DNA of 20,571 nt from CAZNER01 sp964572065 (GCA_964572065.1 CAZNER010000034.1:1-20571); one strand, 5' to 3'. Counted from the first letter of the stretch, positions 1-5,839 are shown. Notes: generated by a model not told the origin, from the sequence alone. A program made the numbers and translations.

Positions 1-168
1 TTTAGATTTACTTATTCATTACCAGCTGAACTAATCTTTAACAAATTGGATTCAAAAGAATACTTAATAAGTCTAATAATTGGAGTAGCATGGGTACTTA
101 TATTAGCAATGCTTGCTTATTTAATATGGAAAAAAGGTTTAAAAAAATATTCAGCTTATGGATCATAA
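1..168 (+). CDS. ABC-2 type permease, C-terminal fragment
   Basis: This is the last 55 codons of a membrane protein whose 5' part lies outside the window; it ends with TAA at 166-168. The visible part has a short loop ending in a 'PAELIF' segment, then a hydrophobic helix and a basic tail (IWKKGLKKY). That arrangement is typical of the C-terminus of ABC-2 family permeases of the DUF990/ABC2_membrane_6 type, where a 'P-x2-f' stretch precedes the last transmembrane helix and a 'rGlkrYe' tail. The next gene, 6 bp downstream, ends in the same way (IWKLGLKRY). The pair therefore probably encodes the two membrane halves of one exporter, with the ATPase gene expected further upstream. The substrate cannot be told from sequence. 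Confidence 0.7.
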   Translation, partial: FRFTYSLPAELIFNKLDSKEYLISLIIGVAWVLILAMLAYLIWKKGLKKYSAYGS

Positions 169-174
169 ATAAAA

Positions 175-960
175 ATGCTTAAATATCTAAAGTTATACAA
201 AACATTTATAACAAATTGTCTAATGAGAGATTTAGAATTTAGAATTAACTTCATTTTATATACAGTTTTAAATTTTCTTTGGACAGGATTAACTTACTTC
301 TCAGTCTTTATAATATATGGACAAGTTGATAGAATTGGCTCATGGGATAAAAATGAAATGTTACTTTTCACAACAGTATTCAGCTTCTCAAATGCTCTAT
401 TAAAATTATCACTTTATCAAAATTCAAACAAACTGTCTGAGTATATCCGTAATGGAGAATTAGATTTTCTGTTATCTAAACCTAAAAATACAAGGTTTAT
501 AATTTCAACTAGATATTTTAAATTTCAACAGATCCCACGGTTATTAATGTTCTTTTATCTAATCTTTCTGCAAACATTTAAATTAAACCCGCAGGTAAAT
601 ATAAGTTCTTTCTTTTATGGATTTATATTAATATTTTTAGGTGTCTTTGGAATGTATTGTTTATTATTTATAATCAACTCTTTTGCATTTTGGAAACCAA
701 GAATATGTAATCTTTTCGCTTTAACCGATAAACTTGAAGGTCTCGCTGACCGTCCGTCTGATATATACAAAGGAATATTAAAATATCTATTTACTTTCTT
801 CCCTATAGCAGCATTCTCTACTATTCCAGCTAAATTCTTTTTAGGTAAAGGAACAATTGAATTGTTTATAGAAGCTGCTATTATTACAGTTTTCTTCTTT
901 TGTTTATCTCATATTATATGGAAACTTGGTTTAAAGCGTTATGAAAGTGCTTCTTCATGA
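175..960 (+). CDS. ABC-2 family transporter permease
   Basis: A 261-residue integral membrane protein with about six hydrophobic segments (roughly residues 25-47, 60-80, 115-135, 145-170, 205-225 and 230-252). The block near residues 193-227 (RPSDIYKG..., then FFPIAAFSTIPAKFFLGKG) matches the conserved region of ABC-2 permeases of the DUF990/ABC2_membrane_6 family, where a 'P-sdiYp' loop is followed by 'P-x-A-f-x(3)-P-a'. Its length is normal for the family. It starts 6 bp after the stop of another permease of the same kind, so the two are probably co-transcribed and form a heterodimeric exporter with an ATPase encoded upstream. It ends with TGA, which shows that TGA acts as a stop here. No Shine-Dalgarno sequence precedes the ATG. 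The transported compound is unknown. Confidence 0.8.
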   Translation: MLKYLKLYKTFITNCLMRDLEFRINFILYTVLNFLWTGLTYFSVFIIYGQVDRIGSWDKNEMLLFTTVFSFSNALLKLSLYQNSNKLSEYIRNGELDFLLSKPKNTRFIISTRYFKFQQIPRLLMFFYLIFLQTFKLNPQVNISSFFYGFILIFLGVFGMYCLLFIINSFAFWKPRICNLFALTDKLEGLADRPSDIYKGILKYLFTFFPIAAFSTIPAKFFLGKGTIELFIEAAIITVFFFCLSHIIWKLGLKRYESASS

Positions 961-966
961 CAAACA

Positions 967-2109
967 TTATTCCTCCTCAGAGTTTTTGGTGATGATATCT
1001 ATATTGTACTTCATCAAATCTATATAACTTTGGACCTCACTACTCCCTCCGATTTTATCTAATGTTCTTATTTCAACTTCTCTATTGTTCAGAATATAAT
1101 CAATTAAATCGTTGCTCGTCTCTAATTCTTTAAAAATTAAATTTGTCCCATTTACTTCCATCGCATCATCTAATACATTTAGATACTCCTCTTTACTTTC
1201 TTTTGTATATTCTATTATCTCAAAACTAGTTAATCCATATTCATCCAAATAATATGCAAATGAGTCATCTAGTATAATTATATGATTAGTGCTAAGCTGA
1301 TTTACTTTATCTTGGATATATGTCTTTGTCTCATCTAATTGTTGAAAATAGTCTGAGTAGTTTTCATATAATTCGGGATTATAAGTAGGCTTCAAATCAA
1401 TCAATTTTTTATAAATTTCACCTGCTATAACTTTAGAATTCTCAATTGAATGCCAATAATATGGATTATAACTATCTTCAACATCATTACTAAATTTACA
1501 TAATTGTATGCAAACCTGAATACACATATCAGTATCATCATCATGCCTACAAGCTGATGCACACTCGTCATAATCACCATCATTATTCTCGCATACTTCT
1601 GGACCGATTCCTTCACATTCCGAATAATCTTCCAACCAGTTACCGTTATTCTCTTCACATATACTTTTATAACTTACTTCAACTTTATCACTTTCTATTA
1701 ATTCAACATTTTCACTTAAATCTATAACATCAATTTCATCACTTAATTCAAGACTATCAATCCAATCATCATATCCTATCCCTATTTTGAATACTGCATT
1801 AGAATTCTTTATTACATCTGTTTGGCTATCAGTAACACTATAATCAATTGGATCTGTACTATTTGGAATTATTTGAACAATTTCAATATATTCATTATCT
1901 CCTACAATATTCTTTGCGATATCATATATTGGGAATACGGTAGCAATGACGGTAACTTTCTCCTCCTCTTCACCTATTCCCCTACTAGACCTCCAATAAA
2001 AAAACATAAAAATCCCTATAACAACCAAAACTACAAACACAATTATTGAAGGAATTGACTTTTTATCGAAATCAGCATCTTGTAGTTTAATAATTTTCTT
2101 TACTTCCAT
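967..2109 (-). CDS. Membrane-anchored ZnuA/TroA-like protein with Cys-rich insertion
   Basis: A 380-residue protein with an N-terminal membrane anchor (about residues 21-38) and no lipobox, followed by an extracellular region resembling metal-binding proteins of ABC importers (ZnuA/TroA). Matching segments are VTVIATVFPIYDIAKNIVG (52-70), the 'AVFKIGIGYDDWIDSL' strand-helix (105-120), 'NPYYWHSIENSKVIAGEI' (215-232) and 'LDKIGG' plus 'YIDLMKYNI' near the end. The usual ligand histidines are replaced: position 88 is Ile in the 'EPHdY' motif, 217 is Tyr in the 'DPHxW' motif, and 281 is Asp where 'H-x2-F' is expected; Asp351 is kept. Residues 151-206 are an insertion with eight Cys (151, 165, 173, 183, 187, 196, 200, 204) including 'ECASACRHD'. 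No permease or ATPase genes of a zinc importer lie beside it. The fold assignment is fairly secure; metal binding and function are uncertain. Confidence 0.7.
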   Translation of the reverse strand: MEVKKIIKLQDADFDKKSIPSIIVFVVLVVIGIFMFFYWRSSRGIGEEEEKVTVIATVFPIYDIAKNIVGDNEYIEIVQIIPNSTDPIDYSVTDSQTDVIKNSNAVFKIGIGYDDWIDSLELSDEIDVIDLSENVELIESDKVEVSYKSICEENNGNWLEDYSECEGIGPEVCENNDGDYDECASACRHDDDTDMCIQVCIQLCKFSNDVEDSYNPYYWHSIENSKVIAGEIYKKLIDLKPTYNPELYENYSDYFQQLDETKTYIQDKVNQLSTNHIIILDDSFAYYLDEYGLTSFEIIEYTKESKEEYLNVLDDAMEVNGTNLIFKELETSNDLIDYILNNREVEIRTLDKIGGSSEVQSYIDLMKYNIDIITKNSEEE

Positions 2110-2122
2110 ATATTAGTTCAAA

Positions 2123-2134
2123 TATAATTATAAT
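2123..2134. promoter_or_regulatory. Overlapping divergent -10 elements
   Basis: The sequence TATAATTATAAT lies between two divergent start codons only 23 bp apart. It contains TATAAT on the plus strand (2123-2128, 4 nt before the ATG at 2133) and on the minus strand (2127-2132, 17 nt before the ATG at 2109). No good -35 box was found for either direction. In so AT-rich a genome this is suggestive only. Confidence 0.35.
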
Positions 2135-2828
2135 GTCAAAACAACCTAAAAACTATATTACTAAAAAATCATCTTCACTAGCTTCCATCAAAGTTCTATT
2201 AACAGGTTATTCTGAATGGAAAGGATACGCTACTCAAAAAGCGTGCGGATCCATTACCCTTATTATCTCAGAAAGTAATTTAATAAAAAAGAAAAATAAG
2301 AATATTATAATTGTAGATACAGGTGTTCCATCTTTTAAAAATAAACTAATAAACAAAATTGATGAAGCTAAAATCCAAATAAAGGATGTAAATTATGTAA
2401 TTTCCACTCACAGTGATATTGATCACATAGGAAATTTAAATTTATTTCCAAACGCCACTTTTATTGCTGGTAATGATATTATAAAAGACGACTTATTCAT
2501 TGATTTTTTCGATAGACGATATGCAATTGATGAAAATGTTAAAGTAATTACAACCCCAGGACATGATTCACATAGTATTTCAGTCATAGTAAAGACAAAA
2601 GATAGTATAGTAGCAATAGTTGGTGATTTATTTGAAAAAGAAAATGACTGGAAAGAAACTGGGACATGGGAACCATGGTCTCAAGATCCTAAAACTCAAA
2701 TCAAAAATAGATCAAAAATTTTCAAAATTGCCGATTATATTATTCCTGGCCACGGTAAAATGTTCAAAGTAAATAAGAAACTTGATTTAAGAAGACTCGA
2801 CGATAATCGACTTAAAAGTTTATCATAA
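2133..2828 (+). CDS. MBL-fold metallo-hydrolase, MBLAC1-like
   Basis: A 231-residue metallo-beta-lactamase fold protein, probably cytosolic. The core motifs are present in order: 'IIIVDTG' (58-64), the metal motif at 93-98 (H-S-D-I-D-H), 'TPGH' with His144, 'VGDLFE' with Asp165, and 'IIPGHG' with His207. The 'DHIGNLNLFPNA' segment after the metal motif, the 'PGHDSHSISVIVKT' region and the 'W-x-P-W-S-x-D-P' segment resemble MBLAC1-type hydrolases, whose human member is a nuclease acting on histone pre-mRNA. The usual motif is HxHxDH; here the second His is Asp95, which would change one metal ligand. The substrate cannot be predicted. The gene is divergent from the ZnuA-like gene and convergent with the TMEM43-like gene, so it stands alone. 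Confidence 0.75.
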   Translation: MSKQPKNYITKKSSSLASIKVLLTGYSEWKGYATQKACGSITLIISESNLIKKKNKNIIIVDTGVPSFKNKLINKIDEAKIQIKDVNYVISTHSDIDHIGNLNLFPNATFIAGNDIIKDDLFIDFFDRRYAIDENVKVITTPGHDSHSISVIVKTKDSIVAIVGDLFEKENDWKETGTWEPWSQDPKTQIKNRSKIFKIADYIIPGHGKMFKVNKKLDLRRLDDNRLKSLS

Positions 2829-2838
2829 AAAATTTTAT

Positions 2839-3900
2839 TTATTCCTTCTCTTCTACCTTATCTTCTTTCTTATCTTTATGCTTTTTCATTAACATCACTA
2901 ATATTACTATTAATACAACAACTCCAACTCCTGTCAAAATTAATAACACCCACCAGAATTTAATAATAAAAGTTATCGCTACAATTATACCTAGAGATAT
3001 TATGCCAGCAGCTATACTAGCAACACAACTTACAGCTTTACCAGCAATTGGTATAAAATCAGCTAAAGATAATATCGGATTTAATATCATTAAAAATCCA
3101 ATCGTCAATAAAATCCATGCAACTCCTTTAATTGTCCAATATAAAGCTGTCTCACTAGATTTAAGACTGCTTATCAAATCACTATCTGTCTTGTCAGATA
3201 TTATTAACATTTCCCCTTTCTTTATTGTATTTGACGAAATCTCCCCAACTATTAAAAGTTGGGTATCTATTGGTAAATAACTTACCGTTATTCTATAATC
3301 TCCAACCTCTGGAGTTATGCTTTGACTAGATGATAATTCAAAATACTCATCATTTTCTTCCCTATACTCCTTTTCAGCCAAATTAAACTTTAGATCCGCT
3401 CCACTAGTATTAACATTGTATTCACCTAATTTAAATTCAGACCATTCACTCTTTGATTCCATATCAACCCACTTCTCAACTAACTTTGTTCTTTCAATTT
3501 CTTCTTCAACATCTTCACCATCTTCTACATACTCTACTGTTTCATGTTCAGTTTCTTCCACTTCCTGATATTGTTGTCTTTGATATGAATAGTACAATAC
3601 CTCCCCTATTTCAAGTACTTCAACTGCTTCAACTACCGTCGGTTTACCTCGCATTTTATGCATACCGCTGTCAGCTTTTACCTCACTTGCGTCCTCTAAT
3701 TTTAACTCCTCTACTACTTTTGATTGTTTTTGAAATTTTTCTCCATAATACAAAAGCCCCAGAGCAATAATAACTATAACTGGAGCAATACAGACACCCC
3801 CAAAACTTCCCTTCAAATTTCTAAACTTCCTAGCAATCGGATTTGCTTTACCAACAACTTTTCTTGATACGACTCTTTCAGAAATTACTTTTTCTTTCAT
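2839..3900 (-). CDS. TMEM43-like membrane protein (DUF1625)
   Basis: A 353-residue protein with one N-terminal transmembrane helix (about 33-52), a large acidic soluble domain (53-250) and three or four C-terminal transmembrane segments (about 254-275, 285-312 and 313-337), ending in a charged Lys/Glu tail. This layout, the 'GDYRITVSY' segment at 200-208 and the 'NPILSLADFIPIAGKAV' stretch at 274-290 between C-terminal helices match the TMEM43/LUMA family, a nuclear-envelope and ER protein in animals that is also found scattered in bacteria. Its bacterial role is unknown. Residues 112-140 are very Glu-rich. The start is the ATG at 3898-3900, with no Shine-Dalgarno sequence; the upstream region is shared with the divergent tRNA gene. 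Confidence 0.75.
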   Translation of the reverse strand: MKEKVISERVVSRKVVGKANPIARKFRNLKGSFGGVCIAPVIVIIALGLLYYGEKFQKQSKVVEELKLEDASEVKADSGMHKMRGKPTVVEAVEVLEIGEVLYYSYQRQQYQEVEETEHETVEYVEDGEDVEEEIERTKLVEKWVDMESKSEWSEFKLGEYNVNTSGADLKFNLAEKEYREENDEYFELSSSQSITPEVGDYRITVSYLPIDTQLLIVGEISSNTIKKGEMLIISDKTDSDLISSLKSSETALYWTIKGVAWILLTIGFLMILNPILSLADFIPIAGKAVSCVASIAAGIISLGIIVAITFIIKFWWVLLILTGVGVVVLIVILVMLMKKHKDKKEDKVEEKE

Positions 3901-3972
3901 TTTTAAAATAATAATAATGTTAAGTAATTAACAATAAGATAACTTTTTTTTACAAAAAATGCAATTTAAACT

Positions 3973-4001
3973 TTGAAAATATATCAATTTATTAATATAA
4001 T
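3973..4001 (+). promoter_or_regulatory. Sigma70-type promoter of the tRNA-Gly gene
   Basis: TTGAAA (3973-3978) and TATAAT (3996-4001) are separated by 17 nt, a near-consensus vegetative promoter. Initiation near 4008 would start the transcript about ten bases before the mature tRNA end at 4018. Confidence 0.65.
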
Positions 4002-4017
4002 ATATAAACAGTTAATT

Positions 4018-4091
4018 GCGAGAGTAGTTCAGCTGGCTAGAACGTCTCCCTTCCAAGGAGAAGGTCGCGGGTTCGATTCCCGTCTCTCGCT
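4018..4091 (+). tRNA. tRNA-Gly (anticodon UCC)
   Basis: A complete cloverleaf: the acceptor strands GCGAGAG (4018-4024) and CTCTCGC (4084-4090) pair perfectly. The D-arm contains AGCTGG, the anticodon stem is TCTCC/GGAGA, and the loop CTTCCAA carries anticodon TCC at 4052-4054. The T-arm is GCGGG/CCCGT with loop TTCGATT. The discriminator base is T (4091), as usual for bacterial tRNA-Gly. CCA is not encoded. Nine T residues (4091-4099) follow directly, so the GC-rich T-arm/acceptor end plus the T run may help termination. The 3' half of this gene is copied downstream (see the 347-bp repeat). Confidence 0.96.
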
Positions 4092-4110
4092 TTTTTTTTA
4101 AATCCCAAAT

Positions 4111-4374
4111 ATGTCATATTATGTTTACGTCCTTAAAAGCTTAAAAGATGATATTAGATATATTGGCTATACTAAAAGATCTATTAATGAAAAACTATCT
4201 GAACATAATATTAAAATATCTTGTTGGACTTCCAATCATAAACCTTGGAAACTTGTTTATTATGAAGAATTTAAGTGTATTAAGTGTGCTATAAATAGAG
4301 AGAAATTCTTTAAAACCGGTTATGGTAGGAAACTCTTAGATGTAATTCTTGAAGCTGACATCTTCAATCTATAA
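4111..4374 (+). CDS. GIY-YIG domain nuclease, copy 1
   Basis: An 87-residue single-domain protein of the GIY-YIG family (UvrC N-terminal/YhbQ-like). 'YVYVL' (4-8) and 'RYIGYT' (16-21) are the paired GIY and YIG strands. 'SEHN' (30-33) and 'PWKLVYYEEF' (45-54) follow, and 'INREKFFKTG' (61-70) contains the conserved metal-ligand Glu64. The Arg that normally precedes the 'L-x2-HN' motif is Lys28 here, which may lower catalysis. Such small proteins can be standalone nucleases of unknown target, and the same domain occurs in homing endonucleases. The gene starts 19 nt after the tRNA T-run, without its own clear promoter or Shine-Dalgarno sequence. It could be read through from the tRNA promoter. 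Confidence 0.85.
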   Translation: MSYYVYVLKSLKDDIRYIGYTKRSINEKLSEHNIKISCWTSNHKPWKLVYYEEFKCIKCAINREKFFKTGYGRKLLDVILEADIFNL

Positions 4375-4388
4375 TATCACTTAAGCTT

Positions 4389-4438
4389 GAACGTCCGCCA
4401 TTGGCGGAAGGTCGCGGGTTCGATCCCCGTCTCTCGCT
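4389..4438 (+). pseudogene. tRNA-Gly relic 1 (3' half only)
   Basis: GAACGTC (4389-4395) and everything from 4407 to 4438 match the tRNA-Gly gene, including the T-arm and the acceptor 3' strand CTCTCGC-T. The 5' acceptor strand and D-arm are missing. The anticodon stem-loop is replaced by the palindrome TCCGCCATTGGCGGA (4394-4408), so it cannot be a working tRNA. The hairpin, T-arm and following nine Ts could act as a terminator for the upstream GIY-YIG gene. Confidence 0.85.
4394..4408. repeat. 15-bp palindrome in place of the tRNA anticodon arm (copy 1)
   Basis: TCCGCCATTGGCGGA is a perfect 7-bp inverted repeat around a single T. It is strikingly GC-rich compared with its surroundings. An identical copy lies at 4741-4755, 347 bp away. 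Similar GC-rich palindromes are, to my knowledge, dispersed in CPR genomes. Confidence 0.85.
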
Positions 4439-4457
4439 TTTTTTTTAAATCCCAAAT

Positions 4458-4721
4458 ATGTCATATTATGTTTACGTCCTTAAAAGCTTAAAAGATGATA
4501 TTAGATATATTGGCTATACTAAAAGATCTATTAATGAAAAACTATCTGAACATAATATTAAAATATCTTGTTGGACTTCCAATCATAAACCTTGGAAACT
4601 TGTTTATTATGAAGAATTTAAGTGTATTAAGTGTGCTATAAATAGAGAGAAATTCTTTAAAACCGGCTATGGTAGGAAACTCTTAGATGTAATTCTTGAT
4701 GCTAACATCTTCAATCTATAA
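4458..4721 (+). CDS. GIY-YIG domain nuclease, copy 2
   Basis: The tandem copy of the gene at 4111-4374, also 87 residues. It differs from copy 1 at only two residues near the C-terminus (Glu81 to Asp and Asp83 to Asn) plus at least one silent change. All GIY-YIG motifs are kept, including Glu64 and the Lys28 substitution. It is preceded by tRNA relic 1 and its T-run, exactly as copy 1 is preceded by the true tRNA, and followed by the second palindrome. Both copies remain open and full length, which suggests selection, a very recent duplication, or both. Confidence 0.85.
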   Translation: MSYYVYVLKSLKDDIRYIGYTKRSINEKLSEHNIKISCWTSNHKPWKLVYYEEFKCIKCAINREKFFKTGYGRKLLDVILDANIFNL

Positions 4722-4740
4722 TATCACTTAAGATTGAACA

Positions 4741-4755
4741 TCCGCCATTGGCGGA
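4741..4755. repeat. 15-bp palindrome (copy 2)
   Basis: Identical to the palindrome TCCGCCATTGGCGGA at 4394-4408 and at the same place in the 347-bp unit. Confidence 0.85.
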
Positions 4756-4765
4756 AGGTCGCGGG

Positions 4766-4849
4766 CCTGTCCTGTATACTTGTGAAGCAAGTTATACAGG
4801 ATTCTATCCCCTGCCTACCGCATGCCTTTCGGCAGACAGGACAGACAAG
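4766..4849. repeat. Hairpin-rich inserted element within tRNA relic
   Basis: This 84-bp stretch has a composition unlike its surroundings and is highly structured. CTGTCCTG (4767-4774) and CAGGACAG (4837-4844) form an outer inverted repeat. Inside, CCTGTATACTTG (4771-4782) pairs with CAAGTTATACAGG (4788-4800) around TGAAG with one bulged base. A second imperfect hairpin lies in the 4811-4840 region (CTGCCTACCG ... CGGCAGACAGG). It codes for nothing evident. It looks like a small palindromic or MITE-like repeat of the kind dispersed in CPR genomes; other copies would have to be sought in the rest of the genome. Confidence 0.55.
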
Positions 4850-4953
4850 CCGTCTCTCCCTCTCCAAAGGCTGGCTAGCCTTAAGTTATTACAATACAAA
4901 TACTTTAAGATGAAATAATACTTTAACTTGTTTTTATCCAAATAATACAAGAT

Positions 4954-5703
4954 TCATTCTTCCTCTCTGACTCTTTCTATCTGTTTAATTATCCATTTAA
5001 AATATGGATGTTCAAATAATTTTTCATATGTTGCAAAGTAAGAACAAAAGCGTATAAATAATTCTATGGCTGATAAAAAATATTTCAATGGAATACTTAA
5101 TGAAATTACTTGTTGATATGCGACATGAATCCAACAACGCATAAAATCTCTTCCTCCTTTAAAATCATCAAGTTTACCATTATATTCAAGTACTCGGGCT
5201 TTCATAAGTCTTTCCATGGGTAAAAATCTTGTTTCTATACCTAAACAATTAAAAACATCATCCATTCTCCCAATATAATTAATAAAACTTTCATCTTCAT
5301 CAATTAAAAATACTTGAGCTGGAGCAGTATATACTTCATAATAATCTTCTGTTTTATCAGTAGGTACTATAATCCAATAACTTCTTCTATAATAAGGATA
5401 GAATTGACAACATAAAAAATTATCAATAAAGTAAAGTTCATCGTCATCTTCAGGTGGTGGAACAAAATAAATAAATCCACCTTGTCCAACAACTATACAT
5501 AATTGTCTAAGAAAATTCTCAAATAAATCGATTTCATCTCCATATATCATAGCTTGAAAACTTACACCTTCTCCATTAGGCTTTGAAACAACTACTTGAT
5601 AACGTACTCTATCTTCTCCAATTCCATAATACTCCTCTCCTAATCTTTTTAGAGAAAATTCAACCTTATTATTCCTATCAACTTGTTCAGCTCCAGTAAT
5701 CAT
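4954..5703 (-). CDS. Hypothetical protein, no recognised family
   Basis: A 249-residue protein that I do not recognise. It has no signal peptide or clear transmembrane helix and is rich in aromatic residues and acidic patches (for example PPPEDDDE near residue 82). The N-terminal half looks like mixed beta strands (RYQVVVSKPNGEGVSFQAMI, FIYFVPPP, YWIIVPT). The C-terminal half (about 170-249) is helical and aromatic, with CWIHVAYQQVISL and CSYFATYEKLF. Cysteines are scattered without a metal-binding pattern. It stands alone on the minus strand, facing the tRNA/GIY-YIG cassettes. A TATAAT on the minus strand at 5732-5737 could be its -10 box. The start is the ATG at 5701-5703; an ATG slightly upstream is closed by a TAG after one codon. 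Confidence 0.7.
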   Translation of the reverse strand: MITGAEQVDRNNKVEFSLKRLGEEYYGIGEDRVRYQVVVSKPNGEGVSFQAMIYGDEIDLFENFLRQLCIVVGQGGFIYFVPPPEDDDELYFIDNFLCCQFYPYYRRSYWIIVPTDKTEDYYEVYTAPAQVFLIDEDESFINYIGRMDDVFNCLGIETRFLPMERLMKARVLEYNGKLDDFKGGRDFMRCWIHVAYQQVISLSIPLKYFLSAIELFIRFCSYFATYEKLFEHPYFKWIIKQIERVREEE

Positions 5704-5829
5704 TCTATTTCATAAAAGAGCAGTATTCTAAATTATAAATAGGCAGGGAAATATGTTTATATTATATTTTACTAAAAATTCTTTTTAATATAAAATTTAA
5801 CCAATATCCAATATAATTTTAGCTGTTAA

Positions 5830-5835
5830 TATAAT
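5830..5835 (+). promoter_or_regulatory. -10-like element directly before ppaC
   Basis: TATAAT ends 4 nt before the ppaC ATG, and another lies at 5812-5817. Use of the proximal one would give an essentially leaderless mRNA; the distal one would give a leader of about 16 nt. No convincing -35 box or Shine-Dalgarno sequence is present. Confidence 0.35.
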
Positions 5836-5839
5836 TAAA

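Larger units (their letters stand above)
4060..4765 (+). repeat. 347-bp tandem repeat: tRNA 3' half + T tract + GIY-YIG gene
   Basis: From GAAGGTCGCGGG at 4060 the sequence repeats with an exact period of 347 bp: copy 1 is 4060-4406, copy 2 is 4407-4753, and a third copy begins at 4754 but breaks off after 4765. Each full unit contains the tRNA-Gly variable region, T-arm and acceptor 3' strand, nine T residues, a 19-nt spacer to the ATG, an 87-codon GIY-YIG gene, and a palindrome TCCGCCATTGGCGGA. Only a handful of differences were seen between copies 1 and 2 (for example 4078 T versus 4425 C, 4320 T versus 4667 C, and two substitutions near the end of the coding region). The duplication is therefore recent or is kept homogeneous. 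Confidence 0.95.
4736..4858 (+). pseudogene. tRNA-Gly relic 2, interrupted by an insert
   Basis: GAACATCC and the palindrome (4736-4755) lead into AGGTCGCGGG (4756-4765), the tRNA variable region and T-arm 5' strand. The match then stops inside the T-arm. After 84 bp of unrelated sequence, CCGTCTCTC (4850-4858) resumes the T-arm 3' strand and acceptor strand. The T-loop bases are gone, and no T-run or third GIY-YIG gene follows. This reads as a third cassette copy that was interrupted and truncated. Confidence 0.7.

Noticed and set aside
958..960. Recoding of TGA as an amino acid, as in Gracilibacteria or SR1
   Set aside because: TGA is a plausible stop here, immediately before a convergent gene; no conserved protein in the window needs TGA read as sense.
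1425..2049. Open frames overlapping the ZnuA-like gene in other frames (1425-1658 minus, 1822-2049 plus)
   Set aside because: The main frame has a coherent fold, anchor and Cys module; these are chance frames in AT-rich sequence.
3002..3770. Two plus-strand frames (3002-3280 and 3453-3770)
   Set aside because: Antisense to the TMEM43-like gene; the apparent hydrophobic or Leu/Gln-rich content is the complement of its membrane and acidic codons.
4060..4765. CRISPR array or satellite
   Set aside because: The repeat unit is 347 bp with a gene inside and only two full copies; no short spaced repeats and no cas genes.
4867..4882. Imperfect hairpin AAGGCT-GGCT-AGCCTT
   Set aside because: A six-base stem with no T-run and no adjacent gene end in the right orientation; not enough to call a terminator.
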